Part shown: positions 1 to 5,844 of the stretch, one piece after another
How positions within the stretch are numbered: the first letter of the stretch is position 1
How the letters are laid out: every line of letters starts with the position of its first letter
Source of the DNA: Gammaproteobacteria bacterium
GTDB taxonomy: Bacteria; Pseudomonadota; Gammaproteobacteria; Arenicellales; UBA868
Length of the DNA stretch: 6,182 nt
Assembly: GCA_003529705.1 (NCBI GenBank)
Contig: DPVA01000073.1
Location: forward strand, 1 to 6,182
Direction: 5' to 3'
Position numbers and translations under genes: made by a program
Notes under the pieces: model-generated
What the model was told of the DNA's origin: nothing
Databases searched by the model: none
What the model saw: only the letters and a program-made list of their open reading frames with translations

Positions 1-524
1 AGCGTCTCCATCGAAGGCTCCCACTGGCCGAACAGGGCGATATAGATTAGGGCGGCGCCTGTCATTGTCGCGAGACCCTTTCCCTTGAGTTTGTAGCCTA
101 GGAGGATTGCTCCAGCAGTCACCACCGTCCACGGCAAGGCGGGGATCCTGGCCCAGGAATTTTCGCTGACAAAGTCCCAGCTCGTAAAAGCAACGATGGT
201 TTTGTTGCCGCCCAGAAAAACCTCGCGGACAAGGTGAATCAGAAACAACAGGCCCGCAGAGATAGATCGAGTGATTTCCTTGAACAGCGGTTTATCTTCG
301 TATTCCTCAATTTCTGGGTCCCAGACTGATATCGGCATCCATTCGTACATCAAGTAATCGACGGCGGTATTAATCAATAACGGTAGGCCGGCAATCAGTG
401 ACGGAAGCCGCCAGAGCCAATTGGTCTCATCCGGTTTAATAAAGGTGCAAAGGGCCCAGAAGGCGACTAACAGACCCAGGAACTGCAGAGCCTTGGGCGA
501 CAGATTGAAGTTGAAGTTACCCAC
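1..524 (-). CDS. tmoV: ABC transporter permease, ProW/TmoV type, N-terminal part (3' end outside the window)
   Basis: Inner-membrane permease of a quaternary-amine/TMAO ABC importer. Only about 174 N-terminal residues are present; the gene runs off the window start. Hydrophobic segments lie at about residues 12-29, 40-59, 86-104, 128-144 and 151-166. The last visible residues, LFGQWEPSMET, match the conserved start of the ProW core. The permease EAA loop that contacts the ATPase would lie beyond the edge. The start is uncertain. GTG at 522-524 gives MGNFNFNLSP but has no clear ribosome-binding site. TTG at 543-545, four bases after the tmoW stop, is preceded by TAGGTG that overlaps that stop and would add seven residues. 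Either way it follows tmoW closely, so the two are very likely co-transcribed and translationally coupled. The family is clear; the TMAO assignment rests on the neighbouring tdm gene. Confidence 0.82.
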   Translation of the reverse strand, partial: MGNFNFNLSPKALQFLGLLVAFWALCTFIKPDETNWLWRLPSLIAGLPLLINTAVDYLMYEWMPISVWDPEIEEYEDKPLFKEITRSISAGLLFLIHLVREVFLGGNKTIVAFTSWDFVSENSWARIPALPWTVVTAGAILLGYKLKGKGLATMTGAALIYIALFGQWEPSMET

Positions 525-549
525 CGGCAAGGGACAATTTAGCAAGCAC

Positions 550-1608
550 CTACTGGCGACTGCCGAACAGCGTATGGATCACGTGGGAGGGCTTGACGCA
601 GCCGACAACTTCATCGCGGTCATCGACAACGGGGACAGGCCGGGGTTCACTGAGAACGGCTTCGGCAACCGTTTCGATAATGGCATCTTTGGATACCTTG
701 AGGCTGCTCATCTCTACTTCAGACTCTATTGGGTCCATCACCGATTCAATCTTTAACACTTTCTCCCGGGGAACGTCCTGCGTGAATTTACGGACATAGT
801 CGGTGGCAGGATCCAGCACGATATTCGCAGGGGTATCTAGTTGTTCAATGACGCCATCCTTCATGATAGCGATCCGATCTGCAAGTTTCAGGGCTTCGTC
901 AAAGTCATGTGTAACAAAAAGAATGGTTTTGCTCAGCACACTCTGCAGTCGAAGGAACTCATCTTGCATTTCCTTTCGGATCAATGGGTCAAGCGCCGAA
1001 AAGGGTTCATCGAGAAACCAGATATCCGGCTCAACTGCGAGTGACCGCGCAATGCCTACACGCTGCTGCTGTCCGCCAGAAAGCTCTCGAGGGAAATAGT
1101 TTTCTCGACCATCCAGTCCTACGAGTTTGACCATATCGACAGCCTTTTCAATACTGGCCTTTGTGCTTCCCCCTTTAATCTGAAGCGGGAAAGCAATATT
1201 CTCCAGAACAGTTTTGTGTGGCAAAAGGGCAAAACTTTGAAATACCATGCCCATTTTTTCTCGACGAAGTTCGATCAGTTGTTTACTGTTCATCGCCAGT
1301 AGATCGTCTCCGTCAACAAAAATACGTCCGGCGGTTGCGTCCGTCAGGCGAGAGATGCAGCGGAGCAGTGTAGACTTTCCAGAGCCTGAAAGACCCATGA
1401 TGATCAATTTCTCACCTTTGGCGACATTGAAGCAGGCGTTGTTGACGCCGACAATGCAACCGGCTTCCTGGAAACTTCTCGGGTCGGTCACCTTTCCATT
1501 GGAGGATTCGAGCAGCTTCTTTGCGTTGTCCCCAAAAATCTTGTAAACCGATTCGCATCGGATGACCGAATCTACGGGGCGGTTGGTGACTGCTTCTTCA
1601 GGCATCAC
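550..1608 (-). CDS. tmoW: ABC transporter ATP-binding protein, ProV/TmoW type
   Basis: Cytoplasmic ATPase that powers the importer. In order: Walker A GLSGSGKST (72-80), Q-loop MVFQSFALLPH with Q124, signature LSGGQQQRVG (176-185), Walker B IWFLDEP (196-202), D-loop SALD (204-207) and switch histidine H234 in FVTHDFDEA. The N-terminal YKIFGD segment with a leader helix before the nucleotide-binding domain is typical of ProV/OpuAA. After residue 286 comes a shortened CBS-like tail containing VPVVDDRDEVVG. At 352 residues it is shorter than E. coli ProV (about 400), mostly in this tail. Adjacent GTG (1606-1608) and ATG (1603-1605) codons compete as the start; the ATG is more likely. Neither has a good Shine-Dalgarno sequence, which is unlike the other genes here. 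It lies downstream of tmoX but is separated from it by an intrinsic terminator. All catalytic motifs are intact. Confidence 0.93.
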   Translation of the reverse strand: MMPEEAVTNRPVDSVIRCESVYKIFGDNAKKLLESSNGKVTDPRSFQEAGCIVGVNNACFNVAKGEKLIIMGLSGSGKSTLLRCISRLTDATAGRIFVDGDDLLAMNSKQLIELRREKMGMVFQSFALLPHKTVLENIAFPLQIKGGSTKASIEKAVDMVKLVGLDGRENYFPRELSGGQQQRVGIARSLAVEPDIWFLDEPFSALDPLIRKEMQDEFLRLQSVLSKTILFVTHDFDEALKLADRIAIMKDGVIEQLDTPANIVLDPATDYVRKFTQDVPREKVLKIESVMDPIESEVEMSSLKVSKDAIIETVAEAVLSEPRPVPVVDDRDEVVGCVKPSHVIHTLFGSRQ

Positions 1609-1664
1609 AGCGGTCCGGGTAAGTTCTGTCGATTGGGTTGCAGAAACTTGCGACTCTTCGACTC

Positions 1665-1670
1665 ATTATA
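1665..1670 (-). promoter_or_regulatory. Possible -10 box upstream of tmoW
   Basis: A perfect TATAAT on the minus strand, a few bases after the U-tract of the tmoX-tmoW terminator and about 57 nt before the tmoW start. The best upstream partner is TTGCAA inside the terminator stem at a poor spacing of 19 bp. It could provide independent tmoWV transcription, but a hexamer match in AT-rich sequence is weak evidence. Confidence 0.25.
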
Positions 1671-1673
1671 TTG

Positions 1674-1716
1674 AAAAAAAACCCCTCCCTTGCAACCAAC
1701 GGCGAGGGAGGGGTTT
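1674..1716 (-). terminator. Intrinsic terminator between tmoX and tmoW
   Basis: Arms at 1679-1693 and 1702-1716 pair over 15 positions, with one G-U pair and an 8-base loop. Read on the minus strand, the hairpin is followed by eight T (complement of 1674-1681). It lies 27 bases after the tmoX stop codon. The T-run is on the minus-strand side only in this length, so it acts mainly on tmoX transcription. It probably lowers tmoWV expression relative to tmoX, as often seen where a binding protein is needed in excess. Confidence 0.88.
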
Positions 1717-1743
1717 AGAGATGTTTATAGCTATGCTGCGCTC

Positions 1744-2703
1744 TTACATGCCAGCCTGGGTGAAAGGCTTCCAGACATCTTCATTGTCAGCCAGCCATTT
1801 TTTTGCAGCGTCTTTGTGATCCATGCCATCGATATCCACAAGTGCAGCCATCGACCCAATCTGACCGGCATTGAAAGACATCTGAGAGAAGGCCATGTAG
1901 GCTGCCGGATGGGTTTTGGGGAACTTGTAGTAAGCCGCTTTCTTTAACCAGCCTTTGGGCGATCCGCATTTACTGTCACCGCCATCTTGCTTGCGACAAC
2001 CCGGGTAGTACGGAGGCCATTCGATAAAGACAAAGCCGTCAGCGTCGGTGAAGTTGGGGGTCCAGTTAAAGATGATAGTTCCGCGTCCCTCCTTCTTGGC
2101 AGCAGCGAGTTCAGCCCAGAGTGCGTCTGCACCACCGGCGAACTTGACAACCCAGTTGTCGCCCAGCAGAGCTTCAACACGGTCCGGATATTCCTGACCA
2201 TGCCAGCTTTGAGGCCCTTCCAGGATCCGACCCTTGCCACCGGAATCGGGAGTCGAAAAGACGTCTGCACAATTGAGAAGCGCCTTGTAGTCAGGTAGTC
2301 CGGGACAGAGGTTTTTGTCGATAACCCACTGCGGCACACCGACCTCTTCAAGTGTCAGGGCCGTATGGGTTCCGGCATCGATCACGCCGCCCTTGGCCAT
2401 TGCGTTATAGAAGGACTTGCCGAAGGTAGATTGCCACACTTCGTGAGAGATGGTGACGTCACCGTTACGAATAGACTCATATACAGCTTGCGTATCAGCA
2501 GGTACATACTCGACGTTGTTACCCATCGACTCAAAGATTCCCCCAATCACGTAGGCCATGACCACTTGGCTCGACCAGTTGTGGATCGGAATAACAATCG
2601 GTTTGGTGCTGTCGGCCGCTTGGACTACCCCAGTGAAGGACAGTCCAGCAACGAGCGCTCCAGCCATCAACCGTCGAATTGATCTCGTCTTGATTAGCTT
2701 CAT
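1744..2703 (-). CDS. tmoX: Periplasmic substrate-binding protein of a TMAO/glycine betaine ABC transporter (OpuAC family)
   Basis: Periplasmic receptor that hands substrate to the tmoVW-type transporter. It has a Sec signal peptide: basic MKLIKTRSIRR, a hydrophobic core, and probable cleavage after VVQA (about residue 29). The mature part is an OpuAC-type protein of normal size (319 residues in total). Four tryptophans in ligand-site-like contexts, W43 (HNWSSQ), W90 (HEVWQS), W167 (QSWHG) and W214 (FNWTPNF), could form the aromatic box that holds a trimethylated amine. Two close cysteine pairs, C133/C145 and C236/C246, could form disulfides in the periplasm. The start at 2701-2703 is well supported by GGAGGAG five bases upstream. 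It is the first gene of the transporter group, preceded by a long leader and followed by a terminator. Glycine betaine or choline cannot be excluded as ligand from sequence alone; TMAO is favoured because tdm is adjacent. Confidence 0.9.
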   Translation of the reverse strand: MKLIKTRSIRRLMAGALVAGLSFTGVVQAADSTKPIVIPIHNWSSQVVMAYVIGGIFESMGNNVEYVPADTQAVYESIRNGDVTISHEVWQSTFGKSFYNAMAKGGVIDAGTHTALTLEEVGVPQWVIDKNLCPGLPDYKALLNCADVFSTPDSGGKGRILEGPQSWHGQEYPDRVEALLGDNWVVKFAGGADALWAELAAAKKEGRGTIIFNWTPNFTDADGFVFIEWPPYYPGCRKQDGGDSKCGSPKGWLKKAAYYKFPKTHPAAYMAFSQMSFNAGQIGSMAALVDIDGMDHKDAAKKWLADNEDVWKPFTQAGM

Positions 2704-2755
2704 TATGCTCCTCCGTTGAAAAGATTACTTTGTATGGATCGTTGTCTGGCCCAAA

Positions 2756-2777
2756 AACAGAGTGCCGCTACTCTGTT
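2756..2777 (-). terminator. Weak terminator-like hairpin in the tmoX leader (possible attenuator)
   Basis: An 8-bp perfect stem (2756-2763 with 2770-2777) closes a 6-base loop. On the minus strand it runs straight into a T-tract of five that includes the end of the stem. It lies about 53 nt before the tmoX start, downstream of the best promoter candidate. It could be an attenuator for tmoX or the delayed terminator of tdm. The stem is only partly G/C, so termination would be partial. Confidence 0.42.
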
Positions 2778-2786
2778 CAGATACAA

Positions 2787-2810
2787 GTTGCCACTACCTT
2801 CAGTAACAAC
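2787..2810 (-). promoter_or_regulatory. Leader hairpin upstream of tmoX
   Basis: As RNA from the minus strand, nine bases at 2802-2810 pair with 2787-2795, including two G-U wobbles, around a 6-base loop. It ends ten bases before the terminator-like hairpin. The two hairpins do not overlap. Wobble-tolerant pairing makes an RNA role slightly more plausible than a DNA operator. No known riboswitch class is recognised. Confidence 0.35.
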
Positions 2811-2832
2811 CAAGATCGTCTTGGGTTCCGTT

Positions 2833-2861
2833 ATTAAACACTCTTATGAGTAGATAAACAA
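2833..2861 (-). promoter_or_regulatory. Candidate sigma70-type promoter for tmoX
   Basis: Minus-strand -35 TTGTTT (2856-2861) and -10 TTTAAT (2833-2838, five of six consensus bases) are separated by an ideal 17 bp. This predicts a leader of roughly 120 nt before the tmoX ATG. The spacer contains a short dyad, ACTCTTATGAGT (2840-2851, plus-strand reading), which could be an operator and closely resembles a sequence upstream of tdm. Confidence 0.42.
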
Positions 2862-3098
2862 CGCACCATGAGGGCTAGTCTAGGTGACTAATATTGGCAG
2901 ACCTATAACCAAAAATACACCAATGGCTTGCAGTTGATGTTATTGATCTGATTCATGCGGAAATCAACCTAAAAAATTATTTTTTATCTAAATATCAATT
3001 ACTTCAGACAGGTCAAGAGCAGGTTTGCAGACTGAGTACGGCATTCAACACTGCCCACCCGCGGCTGGGGCCTCCCTGAAGACCCGAGCAGGCTCTCG

Positions 3099-3878
3099 TT
3101 ACGCCCGGACCCGTTGTTTTTTGGGGTCGTAAAAGGGGAAGGGTACAACCCGAGCGGGAATGCGCTTCTGTTGGCCATCGAGCTTTCCAATCTCAACCTC
3201 GTTACCTAACCCTGCGTGGAGGGTGTCAATGCGGCAAAGGGCAATGTTCTTTTTCAGGATTGGTGAACGCATCGCGCTGGTAATAACGCCAACCTGGGCC
3301 CGCCCGACTCGTACACAGTCTCCGTGGACTGCTGCTTCGTTCCCCGAGAGCTCCAGCCCAACCAGTTGTCGTTGAGGATTTGCTTTGCGCTTCTGAAGTG
3401 CTTCGCGTCCAATGAAGTCGTCATCCTTGGACTTTAATGGGACTGTGAATCCGATGCCGGCCTCAAAGGGGTCGGTCTGGTCACAGAATTCGTAGCCTGC
3501 GAAAACAAGTCCTGCTTCGATTCTGACCATATCCAGCGCGTCGAGTCCAAGTGGCAGCAGTTCATGAGGTTCTCCAGCCTGCCAGACCGCATCCCAGACC
3601 TCACAAGCATCCTCCGGGTGGCAAAAAATCTCGTAACCAAGTTCTCCGGTGTATCCGGTCCGTGAGACCATGACCGGGCGGCCATGCATGTCATCAAGGC
3701 GTCCCACGGTAAACCGAAACCATTCGAGTTCGTCTACCGATGTTTGTGCTGGCGGGGTCCAGATGATTTTATTTAGAATCTCACGACTCTTCGGTCCTTG
3801 AACCGCAACGTTATGGATTTGCTCGGTCGAGGATTTGACCAGTGCCTTCAGGCCCAGTGCCTGTGCCTGCTCGCGAAG
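3099..3878 (-). pseudogene. tdm: 3' part of tdm downstream of the in-frame stop (rest of GcvT domain)
   Basis: These 259 codons continue in exactly the same frame as the upstream 521-codon segment, separated only by the TAG at 3879-3881. They encode the rest of the tetrahydrofolate-binding GcvT fold and its C-terminal barrel. Using full-length numbering with the stop as 522: VAVQGPKSREIL (546-557), the hallmark GYTGELGYE (597-605), LGLDALDMVRIEAGL (632-646) and DPFEAGIGF (658-666). The segment ends at a TAA (3099-3101) after YDPKKQRVRA. No start codon with a ribosome-binding site follows the TAG. The first in-frame candidate, GTG at 3705-3707, lies well inside the domain and has no Shine-Dalgarno sequence. 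It is therefore probably made only by readthrough, or not at all. No frameshift or further stop is present, so any inactivation is recent or the stop is an artefact. Confidence 0.75.
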
Positions 3879-3881
3879 CTA
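3879..3881 (-). other. In-frame amber (TAG) codon inside tdm
   Basis: The minus strand reads GAC TAC AGC GGG ATA TAG CTT CGC, giving DDYSGI-stop-LR. The surrounding protein reads smoothly as DDYSGI-W-LREQ if the codon were TGG, one base change away. The base after the stop is C, generally the weakest termination context in bacteria. See the finding on this codon. Confidence 0.85.
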
Positions 3882-5444
3882 TATCCCGCTGTAGTCATCC
3901 CCACCAATCCAGCGGAAATTGTCTGGGCCGAGGCGCAGTGCGGTGCCATCGTCAATCATCCCACCGTGTGGATAGCACATGGCGCTATAGACGACCTGCC
4001 CAACTGAGAGCCGTCGGATGTTGCGCGTCAGAACGGTCTGCAGCAGCCTTTCCGAATCGGGGCCGAGGACCTCGAACTTGCGGAGCGGAGACAGGTCTAT
4101 CATCACAGCGCGCTCCCGGCACGCCCAGTATTCCTCTATGGCACCGGCATTATTGAATACAGTCGGTAGCCAGTATCCCCGGTATTCAGCGAAGTTGCGA
4201 GTGTGTTGCGAGGATCGAGGATGGAAGCCCGTCTCGCGCGTCAGTTGAGTTTCTGCGTCGGGGGTCATTCTGTATGCAATAGCCCGTGAAAAGGCTTTCT
4301 CCGGAGTGTAGATACGAACATGTATATCTGTAGGGTTCCAGCCGTTTGCTGCACTGGTGTCGTCGGGGCACGCAGTTGACGCACACACCAGATCAGTCAT
4401 GGCTTTCAGAAGCACATAGTCGCCCGGCCGTGACCAGGGTTCATCGAGAAAAAGGACGTTGTGGTCATCGATACCGGTGTTGTAGAAGAAATTTACAGCT
4501 TCCCATCCGCGTCTTGGTCTGACGCCATACGGCACCATTATCGCGTTCAGATTGTCCGAGCAGTTGGGATGGCCGAAGTAGCCTTGGTCCTCGTAGTACC
4601 TGGCCGCACAGGCAAGTCCGAACGTATCATGGCGGCCACAGGTATCTTGAACCACCTCAACCATAGGATCCATATCTCGGTCAAAATACTTCGAGTAAAG
4701 GCCGGGGCCGGGATAGGCACTTCCCATCAAGGTACGGGTGGTGGTCATATCAATAGGTCGTTCTTTTCCCTGATCCAGTCCAGACGCTGAAAAAGCAAGA
4801 AAATCTGAACATTCCCGGCCTGCAACATCGATAATCTGGATATATTCACCCGCATGCACTGTGAAATGATCAGCAGTGCACTTGTCGACCCGAAGCTCCA
4901 ATCGCGGGTCGGCGAGAGGATCCGGAAGCCGTGGTTCGGTGAGTTCACGGTCCCGAGAGCGGGTTACATAAACCGTCAGCGCCGTGGGCGGCGCCTGTTC
5001 GTCGATACGCATCGCGTCGCCAGGCGCACAGACGATACAGAGAAGGTCCTCACGGGCCGTGTAGCGATGCGTTGACCCCGCATCCGCATCGGGTCCGAAC
5101 AACGCGATTGCTTTTGCATTGGCCGCGTTGATATTGCGTCGCTTTAACCCGGCAGCAACCTGTTGCGCGCTTGCTTCATTAGAGACAAGAATCTTTTGAA
5201 AGCCCGTTGCAGCTCTGGGACGGGTGTTACAAAGGCTACCAGGGGCGGCGCGTCCATCCTTTGAGAAGACGATTAACTCACCCGCCTGTGCGCCTTCCGG
5301 GTCGGTAACCGTGATCGTGTCATCAGCAAAAAGTTCAAAAGTCACCGAACCGCAGGGCGGTACCGTATAGCGTTCGAGGTAAGGATCAGCCCGCCACAGG
5401 CCAGGCTCTCTCGGCGTACTTTCAGCAAGGATTTGAGGATACAT
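3879..5444 (-). CDS. tdm: Trimethylamine N-oxide demethylase (Tdm), DUF1989 domain plus first part of GcvT domain, ended by premature TAG
   Basis: Tdm is known to convert TMAO to dimethylamine and formaldehyde without O2, and to pass the C1 unit to tetrahydrofolate in a fused GcvT domain. This segment gives 521 residues. Residues about 25-165 are a degenerate DUF1989-like copy. Residues about 185-380 are the full DUF1989 domain with likely metal ligands in CGRHDT (C269, H272, D273), C279, GHPNC (H292, C295), C354 and C359. From about 410 the GcvT fold begins (NNAGAIEEYW, then YPHGGMIDDG with D498/D499, where the GcvT family has its catalytic aspartate). The start is supported by AAGGAG eight bases upstream. 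TAG follows codon 521; the uninterrupted protein would be 781 residues, the size expected for Tdm. As annotated, the product keeps the demethylase part but lacks about two thirds of the folate-binding part. DmdA and GcvT are ruled out because they lack DUF1989; a dimethylglycine-type demethylase is a remote alternative. Confidence 0.8.
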   Translation of the reverse strand: MYPQILAESTPREPGLWRADPYLERYTVPPCGSVTFELFADDTITVTDPEGAQAGELIVFSKDGRAAPGSLCNTRPRAATGFQKILVSNEASAQQVAAGLKRRNINAANAKAIALFGPDADAGSTHRYTAREDLLCIVCAPGDAMRIDEQAPPTALTVYVTRSRDRELTEPRLPDPLADPRLELRVDKCTADHFTVHAGEYIQIIDVAGRECSDFLAFSASGLDQGKERPIDMTTTRTLMGSAYPGPGLYSKYFDRDMDPMVEVVQDTCGRHDTFGLACAARYYEDQGYFGHPNCSDNLNAIMVPYGVRPRRGWEAVNFFYNTGIDDHNVLFLDEPWSRPGDYVLLKAMTDLVCASTACPDDTSAANGWNPTDIHVRIYTPEKAFSRAIAYRMTPDAETQLTRETGFHPRSSQHTRNFAEYRGYWLPTVFNNAGAIEEYWACRERAVMIDLSPLRKFEVLGPDSERLLQTVLTRNIRRLSVGQVVYSAMCYPHGGMIDDGTALRLGPDNFRWIGGDDYSGI

Positions 5445-5451
5445 CCAAGCA

Positions 5452-5475
5452 ACTCCTTATGAGACTCCGTAAGAG
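5452..5475. repeat. Tandem 12-bp imperfect repeat in the tdm leader
   Basis: Two adjacent 12-mers, ACTCCTTATGAG (5452-5463) and ACTCCGTAAGAG (5464-5475), match at 10 of 12 positions. The first contains the tdm ribosome-binding site. Each is itself weakly dyadic, with CTC/GAG arms. Confidence 0.5.
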
Positions 5476-5503
5476 TTTAAATCGCAGCGATGAAAAAAGA
5501 CAA
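5476..5503 (-). promoter_or_regulatory. Weak candidate promoter for tdm
   Basis: Minus-strand TTGTCT (5498-5503) and TTTAAA (5476-5481) are 16 bp apart, each matching four of six consensus bases. The -35 box overlaps the T-rich tail of the preceding terminator. tdm needs its own promoter if that terminator works, which is the main reason to propose one here. Confidence 0.25.
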
Positions 5504-5536
5504 AAAAGGCGATCTGGCACATAAAGCCAGATCGCC
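5502..5536 (-). terminator. Intrinsic terminator after the amt-small protein unit
   Basis: A perfect 11-bp G/C-rich stem (5508-5518 with 5526-5536) with a 7-base loop is followed on the minus strand by six T (5502-5507) and then a second T-run. It lies 44 bp after the small gene stop and about 57 bp before the tdm start, so it separates the amt transcript from tdm. Confidence 0.92.
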
Positions 5537-5580
5537 CCCAAGTACAGATTAACCGGTTAGTACTTGACTTGGTTTTGTGA

Positions 5581-5832
5581 TTAGCCGTGCTCGCGCTCGT
5601 GATCTTTTTCCGTTTTAGCTGCGGAGATGATCACTATCACCATCAAAGCAAGAAGAATCAAGAACCAGACGACGACTCCGGAGCTCCCGGCGTTATTGAA
5701 TACCGCTCCAGCGCCTTCCCAGGTGTCTATTGGACTAGTGTTGAACAGACTTGCCTGAACCGTGGTAGTCATGCCCAGCACTAGTGCGAAAGCCGACAGA
5801 ACAGCAGTTGTCGTTTTCCTAATTGCATTCAT
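5581..5832 (-). CDS. Small membrane protein of unknown function, linked to amt
   Basis: I do not recognise this 83-residue protein. It has a clear signal peptide: MNAIRK, then a hydrophobic stretch to about residue 21, with probable cleavage after TVQA (residue 27). A short polar segment follows (SLFNTSPIDTWEGAGAVFNN, 28-47), then one strong membrane helix at about 53-71, and a highly charged tail, KTEKDHEREHG. The likely topology is a short periplasmic N-terminus, one helix and a cytoplasmic charged end. The start is supported by AAGGAG eight bases upstream. That site overlaps the amt stop codon, and the gap from amt is 12 bases, so the two are almost certainly co-transcribed and translationally coupled. 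A strong terminator follows. Position and topology suggest an accessory partner of Amt, but nothing in the sequence proves it. Confidence 0.82.
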   Translation of the reverse strand: MNAIRKTTTAVLSAFALVLGMTTTVQASLFNTSPIDTWEGAGAVFNNAGSSGVVVWFLILLALMVIVIISAAKTEKDHEREHG

Positions 5833-5844
5833 ATTGTGTACTCC

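Larger units (their letters stand above)
2704..3098 (-). other. Non-coding region between tdm and tmoX
   Basis: This 395-bp stretch has no credible gene. Nearest tdm (about 3000-3098) there is no strong intrinsic terminator. A very AT-rich block at 2971-3000 includes a short A/T palindrome at 2971-2985. A second weak promoter-like pair is TTGACC (3011-3016) with TATTTA (2989-2994), 16 bp apart. Nested short inverted arms TTGAT/ATCAA and TGATT/AATCA lie at 2943-2967 and could be a regulator site. The tmoX promoter candidate and leader hairpins occupy 2756-2861. Confidence 0.6.

Noticed and set aside
421..2298. Several plus-strand reading frames of 67-111 residues opposite tmoW and tmoX
   Set aside because: They lie entirely opposite well-supported genes, show biased Ser/Arg-rich or low-information composition and have no family motifs.
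2971..2985. A/T palindrome as a terminator or attachment site
   Set aside because: It is only six A and six T around a short centre in an AT-rich block; it has no G/C stem and no duplicated flanks.
2999..3196. 65-residue minus-strand reading frame over the tdm 3' end and intergenic region
   Set aside because: It overlaps the GcvT C-terminus in another frame, has no ribosome-binding site and resembles no family.
3879..3881. TAG as a pyrrolysine codon
   Set aside because: Known pyrrolysine enzymes are methylamine methyltransferases of the MttB/MtmB/MtbB type, not DUF1989-GcvT proteins. The local sequence fits Trp, and another gene here (tmoW) ends with TAG as a normal stop.
3099..5444. tdm as a DMSP demethylase (DmdA) or plain glycine-cleavage T protein
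   Set aside because: Those proteins are about 370 residues with no DUF1989 region; the fusion and size fit Tdm.
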